This document shows, in pieces, positions 8,773 to 17,578 of a stretch of 64,000 nucleotides of DNA. The translations under genes were made by a program, and so were the position numbers. The stretch comes from Mammaliicoccus sciuri (GTDB lineage Bacteria; Bacillota; Bacilli; Staphylococcales; Staphylococcaceae). The stretch covers positions 333,719 to 397,718 of the forward strand of contig NZ_PPQD01000017.1 in the NCBI RefSeq assembly GCF_002901825.1, given 5' to 3'. The notes under the pieces were generated by a model that saw only the letters and a program-made list of their open reading frames with translations, had not been told where the DNA came from and did not search any database. The first letter of the stretch is position 1. Every line of letters begins with the position of its first letter.

Positions 8773-9149
8773 TGGGTGGAAAAATCGTTAAAAATACGGT
8801 TGCTGAAGGATTAAAGAGAGAATTATTACAAATGTCTACACTAGAAAAGAGAGTCTTGAAAGCTGGAGCATCTACTATCATTCCAATTCTTCGAAAAAAC
8901 ACGCCACTCGGCGAACAGCAAAGGCACGCTAGGAATTATATTGCAATTTCTAATGTAAAAACAGATAGAAGTACGTTAGAAAAGTATGTCGCTGTTGGTT
9001 ATGAAAAAGGGTACTCGCATCGTATTCATACAACTGAATTCGGTACAATGTATCAAAGACCACAATTATTTATTACAAAATCAGAAAAAGAAAGCAGAAA
9101 TATAGTATTTAATGCTATGAAGACTGCAATGAAAAGAGGGTTACGATGA
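8772..9149 (+). CDS. HK97 gp10-family tail component
   Basis: A 125-aa protein of the HK97-gp10 family: LKAGASTIIPILRKNTPLG near the N-terminus, then VAVGYEKGYSHRIHTTEFGT. It is thought to be a tail completion or terminator protein. The ATG overlaps the upstream stop in a TAATG junction, so translation is coupled. Confidence 0.82.
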   Translation: MGGKIVKNTVAEGLKRELLQMSTLEKRVLKAGASTIIPILRKNTPLGEQQRHARNYIAISNVKTDRSTLEKYVAVGYEKGYSHRIHTTEFGTMYQRPQLFITKSEKESRNIVFNAMKTAMKRGLR

Positions 9150-9526
9150 TTAAAAACATTACGAGTGAAATTTATAATGAGATAATCAAAAACAAAGATA
9201 TAACACTGGCAGATAATGTTTTTAAATATATCGTGCCTGAAAATTTTCATAAAAAAACAGATAATCCAATAGTGAGAATAGTTCCTTTACCTTTTTCACC
9301 AGAAGATTACGCTGATGATCAGCAACTTTCAAGAGAATATGATTATCAAATTGATATTTGGTGGTCAGAAAACGAACCATTTGAGCAAGCAGAAATGCTT
9401 GTTTTTTTATTGGAAAAAATGAATTTCCAAGCATATTACCGTGAACCGTTATATGAAATAGAGACTCTTACATTTAGAGAAATCATTCGTGTAAAAGGTA
9501 CGGTTTTTTCATTAAGAGAAAATTAG
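9146..9526 (+). CDS. Tail terminator/completion protein (DUF806-like)
   Basis: A 126-aa protein following gp10 with a 4-base overlap. The IVRIVPLPFSPEDYADD and YDYQIDIWW segments and the position before the major tail protein match tail-terminator (DUF806/gp17-like) proteins. Family assignment is by order and general pattern more than by a strong motif. Confidence 0.65.
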   Translation: MIKNITSEIYNEIIKNKDITLADNVFKYIVPENFHKKTDNPIVRIVPLPFSPEDYADDQQLSREYDYQIDIWWSENEPFEQAEMLVFLLEKMNFQAYYREPLYEIETLTFREIIRVKGTVFSLREN

Positions 9527-9538
9527 GAGGAGTTAAAC

Positions 9539-10255
9539 ATGTTAAAAAACTTAAAACAATCTGAAAGATTACTAAAATTAAACCTACAGCACTTTGCTTC
9601 AAGCACTGGAGTTACAGGGATTGCAATTGGCGTCTCAAACTTTTATTTCGCACCAATTAAAAAAGATAGCGAAGAAGGTATTGAATACGGTAATGGAACT
9701 CGAACAAGATTCTTAAAAGAAATTGAAGTAGAAAGACCACAAGAATCAGAAGAAGATTACGGTGATGATATCGTTGCTGCAACTGCTGTATCTAATGGTA
9801 AATTAGAAATTAAAACTACTTTTGTTACTGTACCTGCTGAACAAAAAGCATTCTTATCGGGTGCAACTAAAGGTACGGGTGGATTTAAATATAGTGCGAA
9901 AGATATTCCGCCAGACGTAGGTGCAGTATTTGAACGTCGTAACCATGATGGCTCTAGCGAGTGGGTTGGTCTATTTAAAGGTAAATTTACTAGACCGTCT
10001 ATTAAAGGACAATCAAAACAAGATAAAGTAGAATTCCAAAATGACGAAGTTGAAGGTAGTTTTGTTGACCGTATTTTCGACGAAGCTTCCCATGTTACAG
10101 GTTATGATGCAAAAGGTGAAACTAAAGGTCGTGACTATGTGTTTATGGAAACATTCGGTAAAACATACGAAGAATTTATGTCTACTGTTGGAGAACAAGT
10201 TGTTCCTGCAGTTGAAAAACCAGTAGTTGCTGGTGGAGTCGTACCTGAAGCATAA
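9539..10255 (+). CDS. Major tail protein (phi13 family)
   Basis: A 238-aa tail-tube subunit of the phi13/TP901-1 type. After LKLNLQHFA at the N-terminus come GIAIGVSNFYFAPI, a DDIVAATAVSNGKLEIKTTF segment and a C-terminal FVDRIFDEA/MSTVGEQV region. It polymerises around the tape measure. AGGAGG precedes ATG 9539 and a terminator-like hairpin follows, usual for this most abundant tail protein. Confidence 0.85.
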   Translation: MLKNLKQSERLLKLNLQHFASSTGVTGIAIGVSNFYFAPIKKDSEEGIEYGNGTRTRFLKEIEVERPQESEEDYGDDIVAATAVSNGKLEIKTTFVTVPAEQKAFLSGATKGTGGFKYSAKDIPPDVGAVFERRNHDGSSEWVGLFKGKFTRPSIKGQSKQDKVEFQNDEVEGSFVDRIFDEASHVTGYDAKGETKGRDYVFMETFGKTYEEFMSTVGEQVVPAVEKPVVAGGVVPEA

Positions 10256-10257
10256 GA

Positions 10258-10291
10258 GTGGAGGACATTTGTCCTCTACTTATTTTTATTT
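10258..10291 (+). terminator. Hairpin after major tail protein gene
   Basis: GTGGAGGAC (10258-10266) and GTCCTCTAC (10271-10279) make a 9-bp stem, loop ATTT, followed by a T-rich stretch. It likely reduces transcription into the chaperone and tape-measure genes. Confidence 0.6.
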
Positions 10292-10330
10292 TGGCCAAAT
10301 TAAAAATAATAATAGAAAGTTGGAAAACAA

Positions 10331-10780
10331 ATGAAACGTACATCAATCGAATTAATTACAGGATTTACAAAGACAGGAAAAGTTCAGACGAAAAAATATT
10401 TAGCTAAACCAGTTATTACTTTATATGAAACTATTTATGGTTCAAAACTTTCAGCAAAAATGCAAAAAGTATTTAATGCTGTTGATTTGAATGAATTAAC
10501 TGATGAAGAGTATAAAGAACTATCTGAAACAGAAAAGAAAGAGTATGATCAAAAACTTGAAGAAGCATCTGAGAAGGCAGAAGAACAGTTTGATGTTTTA
10601 GACGAGGTTTTTCAATTTATTGCTGAAGCTTTTGATAATCAATTTACGCCTGAAGAATTACAAAAAGGACTTGAAAGTGGAGATAAAGGTTTTGAAACTT
10701 TAGGTACTGTTCTTAGAAATATTACTAGTGGTGGAGAACCAAGTGATACAAAAAAGTTTGTGGAAGAGAAGGCGAAATAA
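10331..10780 (+). CDS. Tail assembly chaperone gpG
   Basis: A 149-aa protein with a beta-rich N-terminus, a Glu-rich helix and a C-terminal helical region (FQFIAEAFDNQFTPEELQKGLE), located between major tail protein and tape measure where the G chaperone always lies. It coats the tape measure during tail assembly. Close to its stop is the heptamer AAAAAAG in frame for -1 slippage, producing the longer gpGT product given separately. RBS is weak. Confidence 0.8.
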   Translation: MKRTSIELITGFTKTGKVQTKKYLAKPVITLYETIYGSKLSAKMQKVFNAVDLNELTDEEYKELSETEKKEYDQKLEEASEKAEEQFDVLDEVFQFIAEAFDNQFTPEELQKGLESGDKGFETLGTVLRNITSGGEPSDTKKFVEEKAK

Positions 10781-10965
10781 CACCTGAAGATTTAACGCCT
10801 GAAGGTGTATATAATAATTATATAAAAATTGCTAAAAAGTTAATTGATGAAGGAATGGATCCTGAAAAAATAGCTAATATGCCAATTAATTTTTTCTTGG
10901 AAATTGTAGAATCAAAAATCGAAAACAAAAAAGCAGCCAATAGCTTTAAAGACATATTTGGTTAA
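10331..10965 (+). CDS. Tail assembly chaperone gpGT, -1 frameshift product
   Basis: Slippage by -1 at A AAA AAG (10750-10756) would join 142 codons of gpG to 69 codons of an overlapping frame that ends at TAA 10963-10965, about 211 aa. The extension frame has no stop back to the slip site and reads as a sensible helical domain (TPEDLTPEGVYNNYIKIAKK ... FFLEIVESKI). This gpG/gpGT arrangement is known for most long-tailed phages. The T part has no good start of its own. Confidence 0.85.
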
Positions 10966-10997
10966 GTCACTCAAACATAAATGAGTGACTTTTTTTA
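10966..10997 (+). terminator. Terminator after gpGT
   Basis: GTCACTCA (10966-10973) and TGAGTGAC (10982-10989) form an 8-bp stem with a run of seven T's. It begins directly after the gpGT stop. Confidence 0.7.
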
Positions 10998-11030
10998 TTT
11001 ATCTAATTTTAGAAGGAAAGGAGGAATTTT

Positions 11031-14000
11031 ATGGCAAGTCCTATTGGAAATATGGTCATAAAAGTTGACTTAGACGGTTCAGGCTTTAATAAAGGTGTCA
11101 CAGGTTTAAATCGACAAATGAGGATGGTCAGTAAAGAACTATCTGCCAATTTATCTAAATTCAGTCGTTACGATAACAGCTTGGAAAAATCAAAAGTAAA
11201 AGTTGACGGACTAACTAAAAGACAAAAAGTCCAAAAAGAGATTGTCAAAGAACTTAGACAAAATTATGACCGTTTAAGTGCCGAAACCGGAGAAAATAGT
11301 GCCAAAACTCAAGCAGCTGCATCTAAATATAATGAAGCAGCAGCTAAGTTAAATCAATACGATCATGAATTAGAAGAAGCTAAAAAACATATGAAATCTT
11401 TACAAGACCATCAAAGAGCCTTAAATACTACTCTTGGTAAATTAGGGAATAACTTTTCTAAATTTGGACCTCATTTAAAAACGATGGGAGATGGAATGAA
11501 AAACGTCGGTAGGTCAATGAGTATGTATGTTACAGCCCCTATTGTAGGTGGTTTTGGTGCTGCAGTTAAAGCTTCTATTGATTATGAAAGTGCTTTTGCC
11601 GGAGTTCGAAAAACTGTAAATGGTAGTGAAAAAGACTACAAAAAATTATCCGACGGAATTATCAAAATGTCTAAAAACCTACCTGTTGCAGCAACGGATA
11701 TTGCTGAAGTAGGAGAAATGGCCGGTCAACTAGGTATCAAGAAAAGTAATATATTAGATTTTTCTAAAACAATAATTGACTTAGGTGAGTCAACGAACTT
11801 AACGAGAGAACAAGCGGCAACTGAGTTTGCTAGATTTGCTAATATCGTTGATATGCCACAAAAATCATTTAGTAGATTAGGTTCAAGTATCGTCGCTTTG
11901 GGTAACAATATGGCAACTACAGAATCAGAAATCATGAGTATGTCCATGAGAATAGCTGCACAAGGTAAGTTAGTAGGCATGACAGAATCAGATATAACAG
12001 GTCTTGCAGCGACAATGTCTTCTTTAGGTATTGAAGCAGAAGCAGGTGGTACTGCAATGACAACAGTACTTAAAAAAATTGATAAAGCAGTTGGTTATGG
12101 TGGAGATGCTTTGAAAGAGTTTGCAGAAGCAAGTGGCGTTTCATCTAAAGAATTTAAAAAGCAATGGGAAAGCGACCCTATAAAAGCTTTAGATACTTTT
12201 ATCGGTGGTTTATCAGAATCTAAAAAAGAAGGAGCTAACCTTTCTGATATTTTAGCGAATCTAGGAATCAAAGGAATTAGAGAATCGGATACAATTTTAA
12301 GAATGGCTAATAATCACAAATTATTGGGGAAAGCTGTACAAATCTCTGGTAAGGGTTGGAAAGAAAATAAAGCTTTATCTAACGAAGCTAATCAAAGATA
12401 TAAAACAATGGCGTCTCAACTAAAAATATTGAAAAACAATGTTGTAGCTTTTGGTATTTCATTAGGTGACGCTATCGCACCAATCGTTATAAAGCTAGCC
12501 AAGGGATTAACAGGTGTTTTAAAAAGTATGTCTAACATGTCTAATGGTATGAAGATAACAATAGCTGTTGTTGGTTCTTTAGTTGCAGCAATAGGACCGG
12601 TTGTATTTATATTTGGTTCGTTTATTAGTGTGATTGGTAGTGCAATGACAACACTAGGACCATTGTTAGTTGGTATTAGTAAAGCTGGAGGAGTTATGGC
12701 ATTTCTATCTGGAAAAGTAGCTACATTAGTTAAGCTATTCCCTGCGCTTGGTCCTGCAATAAGTTTTGCAGGCGGTCCGTTATTATGGATTGTCGGTGGA
12801 TTAACAGCCTTAGGCATCGCATTCACTGTCGCTTATAAGAAGTCGGAAACATTTAGAAATATTGTAAATAAAGCTGTTTCAGGTGTAATGAATGTTTTTA
12901 AAGCAGCAAAGATTGCACTTCAAGGTTTCTTCCAATTATTCAAAGGAAATGGACAAGACGGAATCATTACTCTATCTAAAATATTTCCACCGAATGTAGT
13001 AGTTGGAATAACATCCTTTGCAGATAAAATAAAAAATACATTCATTCAAGTTGTGAATGCAATAAAAGGTTTTGCTAGTCAAGTTGGTGGTCAATTAACT
13101 AGTTTTTGGAATCAAAACGGTGCTCAAATTACTGAAGCAGTCCAAAATATAGCGAATGTTATATCAACTGTTTTCAAATTTATTTGGGGTAACATAATAC
13201 GTCCGATCATGACTTTGATTTGGAACCTCATGAAAATTATTTGGCCAGGTATTAAATGGTTAGTAGTCTCAGTCTGGGGTAATATTAAAGGCGTTATTTC
13301 AGGCGCATTAAATGTAATTATGGGCGTAATTAAAGTTTTTGCAGGATTATTTACTGGAGACTTCCGAAAAATGTGGGAGGGCATCAAACAAATTTTCAAA
13401 GGTGCACTTCAATTAATTTGGAACGGAATACAGTTAATGCTTGTTGGAAAAATTTTAGGAGCAGGAAAAGTCTTTATTCAATTGTTTAAATCTATACTTA
13501 GTGGTGGTTGGAAAGCAATTATAAGTATATTTAGAAATTCACTAGGATTTATTTATAAAGCAGTTTCAAGTGGGTTCTCAAAAACTTATAGTTTTACTAA
13601 AAACATATTTACACTCATGAGAAAGTCAGTAAATACAATTTTGGATCATATGAGAACTGGAATCAAAAATATAGTCCAATCTATTTATGCAATTATTAAA
13701 AATGCATTCACAAAATCTTTCAGTTCATCAAAAAATATTTTTAGTAAATTAAGAAATTTTTGTGTGAATCTATGGAAAGGATTAAGAGATTCAATCTCTA
13801 ACTTGGCATTAAGAGTATATGTAAATGTTAGAAGTAGTTTTACGAGATTATATGATAATTCACTCAAATTATTCAGGAAATTGCGTAGTTTTATGAGTGA
13901 TATATGGACATCAATCCGTAGAAATACAGTTGATAAAGTGGCATCTTTATATAAAGGTGTTAAGAATCATTTTGAAAAATTATTCTCTAGCAGTAAAAGT

Positions 14001-16028
14001 ATCAATCAAAGATTGAGAGATTTCATGTCTAATATTTGGCGTGGAATAAAAGATAAAACGACGGGAATGGCAAGAAATATTAAAGATGCTGTGCTTGGAA
14101 GTTTTAGATCAATGAGGGATAAATTAAAAGGTATTGTAGGGAAAATTAAAGATCATATAGGTGGTATGGTCAAAGGTGTTAAAAAAGGTTTAAACAAATT
14201 AATTGATGGAGTCAATGCAGTAGCTACTAAAATTGGAATGGATAAATTTAAAAAGATTAAGTTGTCTACTGGTACAGTAAAACACAATCACTCTTTATCT
14301 GATAACCAAGGTCGGTTGAAACAACATACGAGAGCGATAGTTGGAGATAAAGGTCCTGGTAATGGTCCTGGTGGATTTAGACATGAAATGATTGAGTATC
14401 CGAATGGACGCCTAGCAATGACACCTAAAACAGATACAGAGGTTATTTTGCCAAAAGGCTCAAGAGTTCATAACGGAACAGCAACTTATAATTATTTGAA
14501 TACTCCACAGTTTAGCACGGGTACATTACCGAGATTTAGTCTAGGTAGTTGGCTTGATGACAAGAAAAAAGATGCAGGTAAATATGCAGGTAAGAAAATG
14601 GCTCAAGCAAATAATGCAGGAAAGCAAATTATTAATGGTACCAAAGACACTGCTAAAGCTTTGAAAAAAGGATTTGATAAAGCTATAGGTGATGTCTGGG
14701 ACTTTGCATCCAATCCAGGAAAACTAGTAGATAAGGTCATGTCTCATTTTGGTGTAGATTTCGGTAGTCTACCTGAATTACCTAGAAAAATGATGGCAGG
14801 AATGTATAAAAAATTAAAAGAAGGCGTAAAAGATTTATTTGGCGGATGGCTTGAAGATAGTGGTGGTGGAGATGGTAGTTCATTCACGAAGTACGCTATT
14901 ACAACACCATATAGTCCTAATAAAGCGGTAGCTGGATATGGATTTAATGGTGGACGTCATTATGGAATTGATTATGCAACACCAGTCGGTACAACACTGA
15001 CAGCGCCAACTAGCGGTACTATTTCAAAATTAAGTAACTACGGCGGCGGTACAGTTGCTAAATTATTAAGTGGTAAGTTCACACAGTTCTTTATGCACTT
15101 AAAAGATATATTCAAGACAGGTAAGGTTAAACAAGGCGAAAAATTCGCACACACAGGTAACAGTGGTCATTGGACTACTGGACCTCACTTACATTATCAA
15201 GTAGAGAAAGGTCATTCAGCAGATATTACTAACAGAAATACAGTGGATCCTGCTAAATTCTTATCTGGAAAAGGTGGAGGTAAACAAGCACCTTCACAAT
15301 GGCGTTCTACTATTCAAAGAGCAGCAAGAAGAATGAAAGTAAATTTATCTAGCAAAGAGATGAATGGTATTATTGCACAAATTCAACGTGAAAGCGGTGG
15401 AGATGCAAGTGTAACGCAAGGTAATATTGGAGATATTAACAACTTAAGAGGTACACCTGCACAAGGCTTGTTACAATATGTACCTAGTACATTTAAAGCA
15501 TATGCCATGAAAGGACACGGAAACATTAAATCTGGATATGACCAATTACTAGCATTCTTTAATAACTCTAATTGGAGAAAGAATTTGCCTTATGGTCGTT
15601 CGGGTTGGGGTCCAACTGGTAGTCGTAGATTTGCTACAGGTGGTAAGGTTTGGAATGGATTCTATCATCTGGGAGAAGAAGGATATCCAGAATGGATAAT
15701 ACCATCAGATCCAAAACGTAGTGAAGATTCATGGAAATTGCTAGCTTTAGCTGCTAATGATTTAGAGAAAAATTCGCCGAAAAGTAAGAGACCTAATAAT
15801 TTACCAAATCCTTCAACTGGTTCAGGTAGTAGTAATTCAAATCTTGAAAAGAAATTTGATATGTTATTAAGTTTAGTTTCTAAACTTGTATCAAGTAATG
15901 AAGCAATTGCAAATAAAGATTATGAGCCAGTAATTGATAAGTATTCACTTGAAAATGAAGTGTTTAAATTAATCGAGAAATACGAACGAACTAAAAAGAG
16001 AAAAGGTAGATATAATCCAGCGACTTAA
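11031..16028 (+). CDS. Tail tape measure protein with LytM and transglycosylase domains
   Basis: A 1665-aa protein that sets tail length. Order: coiled coil (1-150), TMP core (150-480, with GEMAGQLGI), hydrophobic helices (about 506-620), repeated amphipathic helices (620-1080), an M23/LytM peptidase domain (about 1286-1395; zinc ligands H1310 and D1314 in GGRHYGID, and H1386-L-H1388), and an SLT-type lysozyme-like domain with IQRESGG (E1454), then a polar tail. The two hydrolase domains would open the peptidoglycan during DNA injection. Confidence 0.93.
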   Translation: MASPIGNMVIKVDLDGSGFNKGVTGLNRQMRMVSKELSANLSKFSRYDNSLEKSKVKVDGLTKRQKVQKEIVKELRQNYDRLSAETGENSAKTQAAASKYNEAAAKLNQYDHELEEAKKHMKSLQDHQRALNTTLGKLGNNFSKFGPHLKTMGDGMKNVGRSMSMYVTAPIVGGFGAAVKASIDYESAFAGVRKTVNGSEKDYKKLSDGIIKMSKNLPVAATDIAEVGEMAGQLGIKKSNILDFSKTIIDLGESTNLTREQAATEFARFANIVDMPQKSFSRLGSSIVALGNNMATTESEIMSMSMRIAAQGKLVGMTESDITGLAATMSSLGIEAEAGGTAMTTVLKKIDKAVGYGGDALKEFAEASGVSSKEFKKQWESDPIKALDTFIGGLSESKKEGANLSDILANLGIKGIRESDTILRMANNHKLLGKAVQISGKGWKENKALSNEANQRYKTMASQLKILKNNVVAFGISLGDAIAPIVIKLAKGLTGVLKSMSNMSNGMKITIAVVGSLVAAIGPVVFIFGSFISVIGSAMTTLGPLLVGISKAGGVMAFLSGKVATLVKLFPALGPAISFAGGPLLWIVGGLTALGIAFTVAYKKSETFRNIVNKAVSGVMNVFKAAKIALQGFFQLFKGNGQDGIITLSKIFPPNVVVGITSFADKIKNTFIQVVNAIKGFASQVGGQLTSFWNQNGAQITEAVQNIANVISTVFKFIWGNIIRPIMTLIWNLMKIIWPGIKWLVVSVWGNIKGVISGALNVIMGVIKVFAGLFTGDFRKMWEGIKQIFKGALQLIWNGIQLMLVGKILGAGKVFIQLFKSILSGGWKAIISIFRNSLGFIYKAVSSGFSKTYSFTKNIFTLMRKSVNTILDHMRTGIKNIVQSIYAIIKNAFTKSFSSSKNIFSKLRNFCVNLWKGLRDSISNLALRVYVNVRSSFTRLYDNSLKLFRKLRSFMSDIWTSIRRNTVDKVASLYKGVKNHFEKLFSSSKSINQRLRDFMSNIWRGIKDKTTGMARNIKDAVLGSFRSMRDKLKGIVGKIKDHIGGMVKGVKKGLNKLIDGVNAVATKIGMDKFKKIKLSTGTVKHNHSLSDNQGRLKQHTRAIVGDKGPGNGPGGFRHEMIEYPNGRLAMTPKTDTEVILPKGSRVHNGTATYNYLNTPQFSTGTLPRFSLGSWLDDKKKDAGKYAGKKMAQANNAGKQIINGTKDTAKALKKGFDKAIGDVWDFASNPGKLVDKVMSHFGVDFGSLPELPRKMMAGMYKKLKEGVKDLFGGWLEDSGGGDGSSFTKYAITTPYSPNKAVAGYGFNGGRHYGIDYATPVGTTLTAPTSGTISKLSNYGGGTVAKLLSGKFTQFFMHLKDIFKTGKVKQGEKFAHTGNSGHWTTGPHLHYQVEKGHSADITNRNTVDPAKFLSGKGGGKQAPSQWRSTIQRAARRMKVNLSSKEMNGIIAQIQRESGGDASVTQGNIGDINNLRGTPAQGLLQYVPSTFKAYAMKGHGNIKSGYDQLLAFFNNSNWRKNLPYGRSGWGPTGSRRFATGGKVWNGFYHLGEEGYPEWIIPSDPKRSEDSWKLLALAANDLEKNSPKSKRPNNLPNPSTGSGSSNSNLEKKFDMLLSLVSKLVSSNEAIANKDYEPVIDKYSLENEVFKLIEKYERTKKRKGRYNPAT

Positions 16029-16042
16029 TAGGAGGTGTATAA

Positions 16043-17563
16043 ATGCTTGATACTATTTTAGTTAATAAAAAGAAAATTGATTGGCTTGTTGTAGCAAGAG
16101 GGTTTAATATACCCTCTTTTAATTTTGCTACAGAAAGAGAAAAAGTTAATGGCAGACCAGGTAGTGTGAAAAAATCAAGAAATATTGATGAAGTAGAATT
16201 TGAATTACCTTTAATTGTGAGAAATGATTATTTATCGCCTGGTGGAATAAAAAGTCATGATGAGATAGTAAATGAATTAGTGGGATTTTTTAATTACGAC
16301 GGTGAAGTTGAATTAAGGTTTAAGTCGAAATCATGGTACTGGAAAGCAAGATTTGACGGCCCTATAGAAATCCCGAAAAATCCTAAAGAGTTTGTTAGGT
16401 TTTCTATAAAAGTTATTTTAACAGATCCATTTAAATACTCATCTAATGAATATGAAAATACAGCTATTTCCGATGAAGTTGCAATTCTTAATAAAGGTAC
16501 TGCAGATACACCAGTCATAATTGAAGCAAGAGCATTGAAAGACAGTACATCTTATATGATTGCTAAAGGGCAAAATGGAGTAGCAGAAGATTATTTTATG
16601 ATTGGTAAATCAGAAGATGCGAATAAAGTTAACAAAGATGAAGAACCGTTTTTGTTCAATGATGAATTTCATACAGGTATAGGTAATTGGGCTTATGTTG
16701 CAGCAAATACTTCATTTGGCAATAAGTTAGATGGCGGAGATGCGAACGGGGGAAGATTCGGGGTTTCAGAATTGAAAGAGAGTATATATCCTTCAAATTA
16801 TGGGACCGCAAGTACAACTAATTGGCATGGTGCAGCAATTTATAAATCACTTGGTAAAAGTTTAGGAGATTTTAGAGTGAAGTTCAAAGTACTTGTGAGA
16901 CATCATGCAGATACAGGTCCCGGTAAAGGTTTTACCTATATAGTTGATGAGAATAATAGAACGTTATTCAGTATCGGTTATGTCAATACATCAACTAGTC
17001 GTAACTTCGGTCAGATTATCGCATATGCATATAATGAACACGGTGAGGCACAACGTATTTATGCTAGAGAAACGCCGTTTAAATATTTAAAAATAGATAA
17101 TATGCATGTCTTTATGACATTAGAACGTAAAGGCAATGAGATATACATTGAAACGTGTAAATATGATTATGGTAAAGATAAAGGTCGACGAAAACCACTC
17201 GATAAAGATTCTAAGACGTTTAAGGACAGCGGTAACTTTTATCAACGAAAAGCAAGAATAGCACAAATGTATGTTGGAAAGTCTGTTAAATATGAAAAAA
17301 GAATGTATGTAAATTTATTAGGTTTTTCAATTCAAGAGTTATTACCAAAACAGTCAGACGTAACACCTATTGTAATTAGGCAAGGAGATTTAATTGTAAT
17401 AGATACTGGACAAAATCTCGTTACATTAAATGATGAGAGTGCTTTGAAAATGAAAGATTTTGGATCTAATTATTTTAATTTAGATAGTGGTTTGTCGGAA
17501 TTAATAATTGAACCTGCTGGAAAGTTTGATACAAAAGTAATCTGGCGTGATAGATACCATTAA
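16043..17563 (+). CDS. Distal tail protein Dit with inserted domain
   Basis: A 506-aa Dit-type protein. The N-terminal belt domain is clear (residues 1-145: FNIPSFNFATEREKVNGRPG, SIKVILTDPFKYS). The C-terminal galectin-like part begins ANKGTADTPVIIEARA-like (around 155-185) and resumes near residue 425 (GDLIVIDTGQNLVTLNDES). Between them, about residues 195-420, is an extra jelly-roll-like domain (FNDEFHTGIGNW, later NFGQIIAYAY), as in evolved Dit proteins that carry carbohydrate-binding modules. The hexameric ring forms the hub of the baseplate. Confidence 0.85.
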   Translation: MLDTILVNKKKIDWLVVARGFNIPSFNFATEREKVNGRPGSVKKSRNIDEVEFELPLIVRNDYLSPGGIKSHDEIVNELVGFFNYDGEVELRFKSKSWYWKARFDGPIEIPKNPKEFVRFSIKVILTDPFKYSSNEYENTAISDEVAILNKGTADTPVIIEARALKDSTSYMIAKGQNGVAEDYFMIGKSEDANKVNKDEEPFLFNDEFHTGIGNWAYVAANTSFGNKLDGGDANGGRFGVSELKESIYPSNYGTASTTNWHGAAIYKSLGKSLGDFRVKFKVLVRHHADTGPGKGFTYIVDENNRTLFSIGYVNTSTSRNFGQIIAYAYNEHGEAQRIYARETPFKYLKIDNMHVFMTLERKGNEIYIETCKYDYGKDKGRRKPLDKDSKTFKDSGNFYQRKARIAQMYVGKSVKYEKRMYVNLLGFSIQELLPKQSDVTPIVIRQGDLIVIDTGQNLVTLNDESALKMKDFGSNYFNLDSGLSELIIEPAGKFDTKVIWRDRYH

Positions 17564-17578
17564 GAAGGAGGTGAGGAT

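Noticed and set aside
12416..13867. Several minus-strand frames inside the tape measure gene
   Set aside because: They are antisense shadows of a long, clearly coding gene and have no ribosome-binding sites or recognisable motifs.
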